Assembly (NCBI GenBank): GCA_041609715.1
Contig: JBFIQI010000135.1
Span: 1 to 6,300, forward strand
DNA from: JABDLF01 sp041609715
GTDB taxonomy: Bacteria > Pseudomonadota > Gammaproteobacteria > Steroidobacterales > JABDLF01
Direction of reading: 5' to 3'
DNA length: 6,300 bases
Both the position numbers and the translations under genes were made by a program. Numbering within the stretch: position 1 is the stretch's first letter; each line of letters starts with the position of its first letter. The notes under the pieces were generated by a model. That model was not told the origin of the DNA. It worked only from the letters and a program-made list of their open reading frames with translations, and made no database searches. Positions 1-6,038 of the stretch are shown one piece after another.

Positions 1-476
1 CTGCTTACCAGGCAGGTATCGCCCTCCAGGATAATGGTCATGCCGCCGGGGGTCGCCGGCACGCAATTACTGTCGGCCACGATTGAACGTGGTCTCAGGC
101 CAACCGCCTCCATGCGTGCGAGCCAGTCCCGCATGTTGTCTCGAGCGGTGATAGCCACCGGGTATGCGCCGTCATCGCTGCGCTTACCAATGGCAAAATG
201 CAGATTCTCTACGTCATCGGCCAGTTGGTCTTCGAGGGCGAAGGGAACGGCCTGTCGCAATTTGCTGCCGGCCCGTAGCGGAATACGTGCGCTGGTCTGT
301 ACTACCTCGGTGCCGGGGACCATCAGCACAACCCGGTGCTGCTGAGCTTTGCGCGCTGCACTTTCCAGCGTGCCACTTTGTTCCAGCCCGCTGCGTCGCC
401 CGCTGGCATCCGTGGTGATCCAGGTGCAGCTATCGTGCTGCTGTGCTGATAACCGGATAAACAGGTGCTCGGCCAT
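1..476 (-). CDS. gspL: Type II secretion inner-membrane platform protein GspL, N-terminal part (cut by window edge)
   Basis: GspL bridges the cytoplasmic ATPase GspE to the periplasmic part of the T2SS, through an actin-like cytoplasmic domain followed by one membrane span and a periplasmic ferredoxin-like domain. Only the first 158 codons are visible, reading from the ATG at 476 leftwards with no stop before the window edge. They cover part of the cytoplasmic domain. The stretch VVLMVPG (about residues 49-55) and especially VPFALEDQLADDVE (77-90), followed by LHFAIG, is the family hallmark. A V/A-ITAR segment and LRPRSIVAD (127-135) follow as in other GspL proteins. The start lies 4 nt after the gspK stop; the ribosome-binding site is weak (GCGAG-like, inside the end of gspK), so translational coupling to gspK is likely. 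The membrane span and periplasmic domain lie outside the window. Identification is by remembered family motifs and by operon position after gspK. Confidence 0.93.
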   Translation of the reverse strand, partial: MAEHLFIRLSAQQHDSCTWITTDASGRRSGLEQSGTLESAARKAQQHRVVLMVPGTEVVQTSARIPLRAGSKLRQAVPFALEDQLADDVENLHFAIGKRSDDGAYPVAITARDNMRDWLARMEAVGLRPRSIVADSNCVPATPGGMTIILEGDTCLVS

Positions 477-480
477 GCGC

Positions 481-1425
481 TTACTCGCTAGCGTAACTGC
501 GTAAAATAGGGCGGACTGCGGCGGGTTCCCGCACCAGCAGACTGTACATGTTCGACTGCAATGTGCCAATACTTACCTGCACCATGACGCGGAAGTAATT
601 GCTGTTGAGGCTCAGCTCCAATACGTCGGCATTTTCTGCCAGCGCCGTAAACTGGCTCATATCCGAGTAGCCATCCTCCGGGCGGTCTTCCACAATGGAT
701 TCTGCTTCGGCCAGGGATATCTCCGGCACCACGGCATAAAGGACCGGCGCGCTGGTCGTATTGATATTCACCCGCGTACCACTTGGCAGCGCGGCGATGT
801 ACGGGGCGAGGGCCTGGAATGTCTTCTTGTCAAAGCCGTCAACCGCCAGCAATTCCGTGATTGAGGTAACGGGCCCGTTAGCCGTACGGTAGGGTATCGC
901 TCGGCCGGAGTACACGGGATCTTCCGCGCCATCTGGAAACATGGGTTCGCGATCGGCGTCCAGCCAGTCCGCAACGCGATCGGCCAGCTGCACGTTGATG
1001 CCCGTAGCCTCCAGCAAGCGTTTAAACTGCTCGTAGGCGGTCTCGTTCAATGCTCCCGATAGCGTGATCAGGTTATTGAGGTTGAATCGGCTCTGTTGGT
1101 CTTCAATCGCCCCCTGCAGGGTGCCACCATCTATGGGCAAAAGCGGCAAAACCGCAGCCCAGTCCTCGGCAAGATGATCGCGGTCGGGGTTTTCCTGCAG
1201 ATCGGTAGTCAGTATGTCCGCTGCCCAGTCTTCTGCCCCCAGGGCATACAATCGCGCCTGGTCGCTCAGCAGCATGTTGCTGGACCGGCGAATGTAAATG
1301 TAGCTGTCATAGTAAATACCAGCTGCCACGATGCTGGCAATAGCGACGATGAGTAGCGCTGTAATGAGCGCGGCGCCGGCATTGCGTCTCCGGCCGCCAA
1401 GAGCGTTTTTACTCATGCCGGCCAT
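481..1425 (-). CDS. gspK: Type II secretion minor pseudopilin GspK
   Basis: GspK is the largest minor pseudopilin and is thought to cap the tip of the periplasmic pseudopilus with GspI and GspJ. The 314-residue product is of normal family length. It starts with a basic leader (RRR at 12-14) and a prepilin-peptidase site after Gly17, followed by a hydrophobic helix (about 18-38). Position +5 is Thr22 rather than the Glu of other pseudopilins; this is expected for GspK (XcpX has Thr too). Further family signatures are SRFNLNNL (112-119), VADWLDAD (151-158) with the following GAEDPVYSG (166-174), an ITELLAVDGF segment (189-198), and VNINTTSAPVLY (219-230). The ATG directly abuts the gspJ stop (TAA|ATG), with a GAGG about 11 nt upstream inside gspJ. 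A second in-frame ATG at codon 4 is possible but changes little. It sits between gspJ and gspL in the usual order. Confidence 0.96.
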   Translation of the reverse strand: MAGMSKNALGGRRRNAGAALITALLIVAIASIVAAGIYYDSYIYIRRSSNMLLSDQARLYALGAEDWAADILTTDLQENPDRDHLAEDWAAVLPLLPIDGGTLQGAIEDQQSRFNLNNLITLSGALNETAYEQFKRLLEATGINVQLADRVADWLDADREPMFPDGAEDPVYSGRAIPYRTANGPVTSITELLAVDGFDKKTFQALAPYIAALPSGTRVNINTTSAPVLYAVVPEISLAEAESIVEDRPEDGYSDMSQFTALAENADVLELSLNSNYFRVMVQVSIGTLQSNMYSLLVREPAAVRPILRSYASE

Positions 1426-2061
1426 TTATCGCAAGACCTCGAACACGCGACGCAATGTGCCGGTATTCGCATCTTCGAATTCCAGGGTCACCTCGATGGC
1501 CCGGGGCCTTGCCCCAAGCCCTGTTTCAGGAGCAAGTTCCGGGGCCGGCCAGCTCTCGATCCAGGTGCCGTCCGCCTGCATAAAACGCACCTCGAAAGCT
1601 TCTACGCCATTGATGAGTATGAATTCGACCGGGCGGTTCATTTGCAGACGATCGAGCACATTCCAGTGGCTGCGAATAAGTTCGCCGTCCTCAAGCCGAT
1701 AGGCCACGCGTTGCAGGCTCGGGCGCGGCGACCCCAGCGGGTTACGCCAACCGCCCCGGGTAAGCTCGAGCTGATTGTAGCGCCGCAGATCGGCGATCAG
1801 GGATGGCGTCAGGGTCTCGCTCAATTCCTCGCGTACGGGGCGCGGGTGAAGCTGCTCGACATCCATGGCCAGCATACGCAGCGTAAATTGCACATCCGAC
1901 AGCCGTGCCAGCGTTTCAGCGGTCAGTGTGCGTGCGCGAATTACCTGGTTGACACCTGCGTAAGCAAAAATCGTCATGAGGGAAAATATGCCGACCGCGA
2001 TCATGAGTTCGATCAGAGTAAAACCGCCACGCGACTTAAGCGCTTCAGACCGGATTATCAC
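1426..2061 (-). CDS. gspJ: Type II secretion minor pseudopilin GspJ
   Basis: GspJ forms the tip complex of the T2SS pseudopilus with GspI and GspK. The 211-residue product has a short basic leader and a clear type IV prepilin motif, RGG^FTLIE, with cleavage after Gly13, Phe14 at +1 and Glu18 at +5. A hydrophobic helix of about 20 residues follows. The diagnostic GspJ stretch TRGGWRNPLG is at 101-110, followed by LQRVAYRLEDGELIRSHW (116-133) and VLDR. The start is GTG, overlapping the gspI stop as GTGA, with a GGTGG-like ribosome-binding sequence just upstream inside gspI. The 4-nt overlap indicates translational coupling. The stop abuts the gspK ATG. Length is typical for the family, and no lesion is seen. 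Confidence 0.96.
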   Translation of the reverse strand: MIIRSEALKSRGGFTLIELMIAVGIFSLMTIFAYAGVNQVIRARTLTAETLARLSDVQFTLRMLAMDVEQLHPRPVREELSETLTPSLIADLRRYNQLELTRGGWRNPLGSPRPSLQRVAYRLEDGELIRSHWNVLDRLQMNRPVEFILINGVEAFEVRFMQADGTWIESWPAPELAPETGLGARPRAIEVTLEFEDANTGTLRRVFEVLR

Positions 2062-2564
2062 TGCCCACCTGCATCGTTTTGGTCCTGCGGATCAGTCTTT
2101 TCATTTCCCCTCTCGACCGTCTTTTGTTGCGGCGCCCCGGCGCGCCAGTCAGGGTGCGGAGACAGGCTCGTGGGCTGGCCCATGAACGCCGCGACCGTCA
2201 CCAGTGGTTCGTCGGGAACCTCGTCATAGGCGACCGACACGTTGAGTCTTCGCAGGTTCTCGACCGGCGTAGATTCAACTTCGGTCTCGACTCTCCAGCG
2301 CTGGCCGCCCATTTCCATGTCGTCGGTTGATTTCCCGATGTCAGGCCAGTCGGGTTGCAGCCGCAGTTCGGTTATATGGTTTTGTGCAACCCAGTTGGCC
2401 AGTGTCTTGTCGCGTAGATAGGCAGAGGCATTTACCATGCCGTTGATGGTTGTCAGTATACCCGCCAGTCCCAGCGCTACGATGGCGACGGCTACCAGCA
2501 CTTCGATCAACGTAAAGCCTTGCGAATTGACCCGTCTGTGGGTCCTGTCAGAAGCGTGGATCAT
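2058..2564 (-). CDS. gspI: Type II secretion minor pseudopilin GspI, with an extended C-terminal tail
   Basis: GspI is the minor pseudopilin that nucleates the GspI-J-K tip complex. I place the start at the ATG at 2564 (168 residues), because a GGGGA about 9 nt upstream supports it; a TTG one codon earlier (2567) is the only other nearby option. The start lies inside the 3' end of gspH (17-nt overlap). The prepilin site is SQG^FTLIEV: cleavage after Gly16, Phe17 at +1, Glu21 at +5, followed by a hydrophobic Ala/Val/Leu-rich helix. The region NWVAQNHITELRL (about 57-69) matches the conserved Asn/Ala-x-N-x-x-x-E-L segment of GspI. The conserved fold appears to end near VTVAAFMGQP; another 37 polar residues rich in Gln, Asp, Asn and Lys follow. 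Usual GspI proteins are about 120-130 residues, so the tail is unusual. The gene ends in a GTGA overlap with gspJ. Confidence 0.94.
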   Translation of the reverse strand: MIHASDRTHRRVNSQGFTLIEVLVAVAIVALGLAGILTTINGMVNASAYLRDKTLANWVAQNHITELRLQPDWPDIGKSTDDMEMGGQRWRVETEVESTPVENLRRLNVSVAYDEVPDEPLVTVAAFMGQPTSLSPHPDWRAGAPQQKTVERGNEKTDPQDQNDAGGQ

Positions 2565-3084
2565 CAACCGTAATCCCCGTCTTGCCGTCGAGTTCAGCAG
2601 TTACCGTGACGCGCACCGGCGAATGCTCACTGCTCAGTATCAGTTCAAAAGGAGACACTTCTCCGCTGGACAGAATGAAAACCTGTGGGAGTTCGCCGGG
2701 ATCGGTTTCTTCGGCGTCGGGATCGCCCAACTCGAAGCCGGCACCTTCAATCCACAAGTTGACTTCCATTGACTCTGGCAGTTTGCGCGTACGCAAGATT
2801 TCGTCAAAATCCGCGTTAACCCAGCGTCCGGTCAATGAGTCGAGGACCAGGAATCGGTATTCGCCTTCCTCTATCTGCATGCCAAGATCCCGGGTTTGCA
2901 GGATAGCTTCCTCGCGGGCGTACGAGATCAGGGCGGCAAAGCGCCGGGCTTCTTCCTCAAGTTTGCGCTCGACGCTGGTAAAAGAAGTACTCAGCAATGC
3001 GGTAGCGAACAGAATTGCGATTATGACTACTACAACCAGGAGCTCCAGCAAAGTGAAGCCACGCTGGGGCAGTCTCGGTTGCAT
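2548..3084 (-). CDS. gspH: Type II secretion minor pseudopilin GspH
   Basis: GspH is a minor pseudopilin of the T2SS, thought to link the GspI-J-K tip to the GspG shaft. The 178-residue product has a very short leader with the prepilin site QRG^FTLLE: cleavage after Gly9, Phe10 at +1 and Glu14 at +5. A strongly hydrophobic helix rich in Val and Ile follows. Typical GspH traits come next: an ERKLEEEARRFAALISYAREEAI segment (about 39-61), in which the helix continues into the conserved region with a paired Arg-Glu-Glu-Ala. The C-terminal half is beta-rich, with FILSSGEVSPFEL (about 136-148). An acidic stretch, DPDAEETDPGE (about 121-131), probably a surface loop, precedes it. The start is 20 nt downstream of the gspG stop; I see no good ribosome-binding sequence there, so coupling to gspG is possible. 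The 3' end overlaps gspI. Confidence 0.94.
   Translation of the reverse strand: MQPRLPQRGFTLLELLVVVVIIAILFATALLSTSFTSVERKLEEEARRFAALISYAREEAILQTRDLGMQIEEGEYRFLVLDSLTGRWVNADFDEILRTRKLPESMEVNLWIEGAGFELGDPDAEETDPGELPQVFILSSGEVSPFELILSSEHSPVRVTVTAELDGKTGITVDDPRF
2565..2582 (-). promoter_or_regulatory. Ribosome-binding site deciding the gspI start
   Basis: Read on the minus strand, GGGGA (about 2578-2574) lies 9 nt before the ATG at 2564, inside the end of gspH. This spacing favours the ATG over the TTG one codon upstream. The match to the anti-Shine-Dalgarno sequence is only partial. Confidence 0.45.
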
Positions 3085-3104
3085 CGTTCGAACCGGGGCG
3101 ATTG

Positions 3105-3548
3105 TCAGTTCAGATCCCAGTTGCCAATGTCTGCGTCAACACCCTCGCCACCGGGTTGACCATCGGCACCCAATGAGTAAATGTCGATCTCGCCCCGGGC
3201 GCCGGGGTTCAGATACTGGAAATCATTACCCCATGGATCGCGCGGGAGCTTTGGCATGTAGCCCCCCTGCTTGTAGTTCTTCAAAGACCCATCAGCCGGC
3301 GGATTGACCAGAGCTTCGAGTCCCTGATCGGAAGTGGGGTATTTGAAGTTATCGAGCCGGTACATATTGAGTGCCGTTTCGAGCGTGCGAATCTGCTGCT
3401 TGGCGGTTACGACGCGGGCCTTGTCCGGGTTGTCCATGACGCGCGGGACCACGATGGCAGCAAGAATTCCGAGAATGACAACCACCACCATTATTTCGAT
3501 GAGAGTAAAACCGCTGGAGTGCCGGGGTAGGGTAGAATTCATAAGCAT
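3105..3548 (-). CDS. gspG: Type II secretion major pseudopilin GspG
   Basis: GspG polymerises into the shaft of the periplasmic pseudopilus that pushes folded substrates through the outer-membrane secretin. The 147-residue product is of normal length. The prepilin site is SSG^FTLIE: cleavage after Gly13, Phe14 at +1, Glu18 at +5, followed by a hydrophobic helix. The conserved core includes VVPRVMDNPDKAR (33-45), YPTSDQGLEALV (70-81), GGYMPKLPRDPWGNDFQY (95-112) and a C-terminal SLGADGQPGGEGVDADIGNWD segment, whose Asp residues (129, 138, 140) correspond to the calcium-binding loop that stabilises GspG. The ATG at 3548 gives the listed start. A second ATG at 3542 (codon 3) fits the weak upstream GGAAA better, so the true start may be two codons shorter. 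It is the first gene of this operon, divergent from the rhombosortase gene. Confidence 0.97.
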   Translation of the reverse strand: MLMNSTLPRHSSGFTLIEIMVVVVILGILAAIVVPRVMDNPDKARVVTAKQQIRTLETALNMYRLDNFKYPTSDQGLEALVNPPADGSLKNYKQGGYMPKLPRDPWGNDFQYLNPGARGEIDIYSLGADGQPGGEGVDADIGNWDLN

Positions 3549-3566
3549 TTTCCGGTTGTTGAGGCC
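3549..3566. promoter_or_regulatory. Very short divergent intergenic region between gspG and the rhombosortase gene
   Basis: Only 18 bp separate the predicted gspG ATG (minus strand) from the GTG at 3567 (plus strand). Promoters for both directions must therefore lie inside the opposite gene's coding sequence, unless the plus-strand gene starts later (ATG at 3609). A TAGAAT (-10-like, plus strand) lies at 3533-3538 inside gspG. A TATCAT (-10-like, minus strand) lies at about 3588-3583. Neither has a good -35 box at normal spacing, so no promoter can be assigned firmly. Confidence 0.35.
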
Positions 3567-4229
3567 GTGAGATCAAAGAACAATGATATCAAATCTGTGC
3601 GCCAAGCCATGCATCATAGTCTGTTAGAACTGCTCAAGCGTCCACAGTTCGATGCATCTCGCGATCTGCCGGCCATAGGCTTGGCGGCATTGACCATAAT
3701 GCTGGGCTGGATGGGGGATGCAGCTCGTCAGGCGCTACGTTATGAGCGCAGCGCAATTCTCGAGCAGCAGGAGTGGTGGCGTGCCGTCAGTGGCCACTTC
3801 GTGCACCTGGGCTGGTCGCATTTATGGCTCAACCTAGCGGGCTGCCTGCTGGTCTGGTTCCTGTTCCGGCGCGATTACCGTCTGCTGCAGTGGCTCGTCA
3901 TCGTTGTGGTGAGCCTGGGCGTCATGAGCGGGGGCTTTTTGCTTTTGAATCCGCGTCTCGAGTGGTATGTGGGGCTCTCGGGTCTGCTGCATGGACTGTT
4001 TGCCGCGGGCATGCTCAGCTGGCTGCAGGACCGCAGCTGGGAGTCCTGGCTGATGTTGGCCATTTTTGCCGCCAAGCTGGCGTGGGAACAGTTGCTGGGG
4101 CCACTGCCATTCACCGATGCATCGGCCGGCGGACCGGTGGTCGTCGACGCCCATTTTTACGGTGCCTTGGGCGGGGTGCTGGCAGCAGCGCTGCTGCTGG
4201 GGCGGGCGAGGATGAAAACCCGCGTATAA
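3567..4229 (+). CDS. rrtA: Rhombosortase (rhomboid-family intramembrane serine protease)
   Basis: Rhombosortases are inner-membrane rhomboid proteases that process proteins carrying a C-terminal GlyGly-CTERM anchor, which are exported by Sec and then released or surface-sorted by the T2SS. The 220-residue product shows the rhomboid core. The sequence WWRAVSGHFVHLGWSHLWLNLAG (about 70-92) contains H80, H85 and N89 in the HxxxxHxxxN arrangement. GLSGLLHG (136-143) holds the catalytic Ser138 in GxSG, and DAHFYGALGG (194-203) holds the partner His196. The HG after GxSG and the HxYGA around the histidine are typical of the rhombosortase subfamily rather than GlpG. About six hydrophobic segments are visible (roughly 35-50, 87-101, 107-127, 134-152, 160-178, 192-212). 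The N-terminus is uncertain: the GTG at 3567 has GAGG only 2 nt away, while the ATG at 3609 lacks a Shine-Dalgarno sequence. Its neighbour, the divergent T2SS operon, supports the call. A generic rhomboid is the alternative. Confidence 0.85.
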   Translation: MRSKNNDIKSVRQAMHHSLLELLKRPQFDASRDLPAIGLAALTIMLGWMGDAARQALRYERSAILEQQEWWRAVSGHFVHLGWSHLWLNLAGCLLVWFLFRRDYRLLQWLVIVVVSLGVMSGGFLLLNPRLEWYVGLSGLLHGLFAAGMLSWLQDRSWESWLMLAIFAAKLAWEQLLGPLPFTDASAGGPVVVDAHFYGALGGVLAAALLLGRARMKTRV

Positions 4230-4230
4230 T
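4225..4230 (+). promoter_or_regulatory. Candidate -10 box for fabD, overlapping the rhombosortase stop codon
   Basis: A perfect TATAAT contains the TAA stop of the upstream gene (4227-4229). Initiation from it would give a leader of about 28 nt before fabD. No recognisable -35 hexamer or TG extension lies at 15-19 nt upstream (the region is G+C rich), so the site may be fortuitous, and fabD could be co-transcribed with the rhombosortase gene. Confidence 0.35.
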
Positions 4231-4250
4231 TGCTGGTTTTGTGATGGGCC

Positions 4251-4256
4251 AAGGAG
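4251..4256 (+). promoter_or_regulatory. Ribosome-binding site of fabD
   Basis: AAGGAG lies 8 nt before the ATG at 4265. This strong, well-spaced Shine-Dalgarno sequence fixes the fabD start at 4265 rather than at the in-frame GTG (4241) or ATG (4244) upstream. Confidence 0.85.
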
Positions 4257-4264
4257 TGTCAGCG

Positions 4265-5206
4265 ATGCAGCGAGCTTTCGTGTTCCCGGGGCAGGGATCC
4301 CAGTCTCCCGGCATGATGCAGGGCCTGGCTGAGCGGTTCAAAATTGTACATACGACCTTCGATGAAGCCTCGGATGTCCTGGGCCTGGACCTGTGGCAGC
4401 TGGTTGCAGCGGGTCCGGCAGAAGAGCTCAACCAGACAGTCATAACCCAACCCGCAATGCTGTGCGCGGGCGTTGCGACCTGGCGTTGTGCTGAAGAGCT
4501 TGGCGTGCCGGCACCGGCATTCATGGCGGGGCATAGCCTGGGGGAATATTCGGCCCTGGTGGCAGCGGGCGCGCTGGATTTTGCGAGCGCGGTGGCACTG
4601 GTGGAGTTCCGGGCGCGCGTCATGCAGGAGTCGGTTGCCGATGGTGCTGGCGCCATGGCAGCGGTACTGGGCATGGCCGATGAAGCCGTTGTGGAGCTGT
4701 GCCGCCGTGCAGCGGATGGCCAGGTTGTGGAAGCGGTCAATTTCAATGCACCAGGCCAGGTGGTGATAGCCGGAGAGACCGAAGCGGTGGCGCGCGCCTG
4801 CGAGCTGGCCCGCGCCGAGGGAGCGCGGCGCTGCCTCGAGCTGCCCGTGAGCGTACCCTCGCACTGCAGTCTGATGAAACCGGCGGCGGAGCGCCTGGGC
4901 GAGCGCCTGGCGACGACGGAACTGGGGCTGCCGCAGATTCCCGTTGTCCACAATGTGGATGTTTCGGTGAGCAGCAGCGTTGCCGAGATCCGGGCCGCGT
5001 TGGTGAAACAGCTCTACAGTCCCGTACGCTGGGTGGCTACCATCGAGCATCTGCAGTCGGAGCAAGTCACGAGCGTTGTCGAGTGCGGACCCGGCAAGGT
5101 CCTGACCGGGCTCAACCGGCGGATCGACAAAAGCCTTGAAGCGGTGGCGTTAGTCGATGTCGCCTCCATGGAGTCAATACGGGCGGTCAGCAGCGAGGAG
5201 GCTTGA
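4265..5206 (+). CDS. fabD: Malonyl-CoA:acyl carrier protein transacylase FabD
   Basis: FabD transfers malonate from malonyl-CoA to the phosphopantetheine arm of AcpP in the cytoplasm, giving the malonyl-ACP used for every chain extension. The product is 313 residues, against about 309 in E. coli. It opens with FVFPGQGSQ (5-13), part of the oxyanion region. The nucleophile is Ser91 in the GHSLGEY elbow (89-95), with Arg116 in EFRARVMQ binding the malonyl carboxylate and His200 in VPSH as the partner base. NFNAPGQVVIAG (159-170) and VVECGPGKVLTGLNRR near the C-terminus are further family signatures. The start is set by the AAGGAG upstream and by homology of the MQRAFVFPGQ beginning. Its TGA overlaps the fabG ATG (TGATG), so the two are translationally coupled. 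It lies 35 nt after the rhombosortase stop. No anomaly is seen in the catalytic residues. Confidence 0.98.
   Translation: MQRAFVFPGQGSQSPGMMQGLAERFKIVHTTFDEASDVLGLDLWQLVAAGPAEELNQTVITQPAMLCAGVATWRCAEELGVPAPAFMAGHSLGEYSALVAAGALDFASAVALVEFRARVMQESVADGAGAMAAVLGMADEAVVELCRRAADGQVVEAVNFNAPGQVVIAGETEAVARACELARAEGARRCLELPVSVPSHCSLMKPAAERLGERLATTELGLPQIPVVHNVDVSVSSSVAEIRAALVKQLYSPVRWVATIEHLQSEQVTSVVECGPGKVLTGLNRRIDKSLEAVALVDVASMESIRAVSSEEA
5195..5201 (+). promoter_or_regulatory. Ribosome-binding site of fabG
   Basis: GAGGAGG, inside the last codons of fabD, lies 4 nt before the ATG at 5206. The match is strong though the spacing is a little short. It favours the ATG over the TTG one codon upstream at 5203. 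Confidence 0.75.
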
Positions 5207-5958
5207 TGTTTACCCTTGATCTGAATAGCAAAATAGCCCTGGTAACCGGAGCATCAAGGGGTATCGGGGCAGCAATTGCCGACACCCTGGGGGAGGCCGG
5301 CGCCACGGTAATCGGAACGGCCACCAGTGAGGCGGGCGCTGAGGCAGTCAGCAAGCGCTTTGCAGCAAGTGGAATGCGGGGCCGGGGCGCAGTGCTGGAT
5401 GTTACTGACATGCAGAGTATCAGCGATTTGATCGGCGAGATCAGCGCTAACGAAGGTCCCCCGGTCATCCTGGTCAATAATGCCGGCATAACGCGTGACA
5501 ACTTGCTGATGCGAATGAAGGCCGACGACTGGGATGACGTTATTGCAGCCAACCTGAATTCGATTTTTCATATGACCAAAGCTTGTCTGCGGGGCATGAT
5601 GAAGGCGCGCTTTGGCCGGATCATCAATATTGCATCGGTCGTTGGCGTAACCGGCAATCCTGGCCAGGCCAATTATGCTGCTGCCAAGGCCGGAATGATT
5701 GGTTTCGGTAAATCCCTGGCCCGGGAGGTGGGTTCGCGCAATATTACTGTCAACACGGTTGCACCCGGCTTTATTGAAACCGACATGACCCGGGCTCTGG
5801 AGGGCACGCAGCGCGAGGCCCTGGCCAGCCAGATCGCCCTTGGCAAACTCGGTGTACCTGCCGACATTGCGGGCGCGGTGCTGTTTCTGGCATCGCCTCT
5901 GGGTAACTACATCAGCGGCGAGACCCTGCACGTCAACGGCGGAATGTATATGCCGTGA
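5206..5958 (+). CDS. fabG: 3-oxoacyl-ACP reductase FabG
   Basis: FabG reduces 3-oxoacyl-ACP to (3R)-3-hydroxyacyl-ACP with NADPH, the first reduction in each round of type II fatty-acid synthesis. The 250-residue product is a classical short-chain dehydrogenase. It has the cofactor motif TGASRGIG (14-21), LDVTD (64-68) before the adenine-ring region, NNAG (91-94), and the catalytic set Asn116, Ser144, Tyr157 and Lys161 (YAAAK at 157-161). APGFIETDMT lies in the substrate lid region and HVNGGMYMP is the C-terminal end; the 'HVNGG' close is typical of FabG. It is about six residues longer than E. coli FabG, all before the catalytic residues. The ATG overlaps the fabD stop by 1 nt. Placement between fabD and acpP makes FabG far more likely than another dehydrogenase of the same superfamily. 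Confidence 0.98.
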   Translation: MFTLDLNSKIALVTGASRGIGAAIADTLGEAGATVIGTATSEAGAEAVSKRFAASGMRGRGAVLDVTDMQSISDLIGEISANEGPPVILVNNAGITRDNLLMRMKADDWDDVIAANLNSIFHMTKACLRGMMKARFGRIINIASVVGVTGNPGQANYAAAKAGMIGFGKSLAREVGSRNITVNTVAPGFIETDMTRALEGTQREALASQIALGKLGVPADIAGAVLFLASPLGNYISGETLHVNGGMYMP

Positions 5959-6038
5959 GGATTTTTGTGCAGCGCATTAAAACCGGCGAACATTGGTAGA
6001 TTGCCCCCAGCGATTCACATACAATGTGCGCCTTGTTG

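Noticed and set aside
1405..1425. Missing Glu at +5 in GspK as a defect
   Set aside because: GspK proteins characteristically lack this Glu (XcpX has Thr), so Thr22 is normal for the family.
2061..2171. Frameshift or sequencing error as the cause of the long GspI tail
   Set aside because: The frame stays open and terminates exactly in a GTGA overlap with gspJ, as expected for coupled genes; it is kept as a genuine extension unless relatives show otherwise.
1642..3307. Plus-strand open frames (for example 1642-2229 and 2582-3307) across the pseudopilin genes
   Set aside because: They are the reverse complement of well-supported gspG-gspJ genes, with no recognisable domain or ribosome-binding site.
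3583..3606. TTGGCG / TATCAT as a minus-strand promoter for the gsp operon
   Set aside because: The two hexamers are only about 11 nt apart, too close for a sigma-70 promoter; only the -10-like box is mentioned.
4182..4197. Perfect 16-nt palindrome GCAGCAGC/GCTGCTGC near the end of the rhombosortase gene
   Set aside because: It encodes part of an Ala-Ala-Ala-Leu-Leu-Leu membrane segment, where GCA/GCG and CTG codons naturally create such symmetry. Although it falls upstream of the candidate fabD -10, nothing else supports an operator.
4111..4953. Long open frames antisense to fabD (280 and 268 codons, minus strand)
   Set aside because: They lie opposite an unmistakable fabD, their translations are Ser/Ala/Arg- or His/Arg/Gln-rich low-complexity sequence without any family motif, and G+C-rich codon bias readily opens such frames.
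5936..5966. ACGGC/GCCGT hairpin at the fabG stop followed by TTTTT, a possible terminator
   Set aside because: The stem is only 5 bp (6 with a wobble pair), the loop is large, and the T-run starts 5 nt after the stem, so termination would be weak; fabG-acpP read-through is expected.
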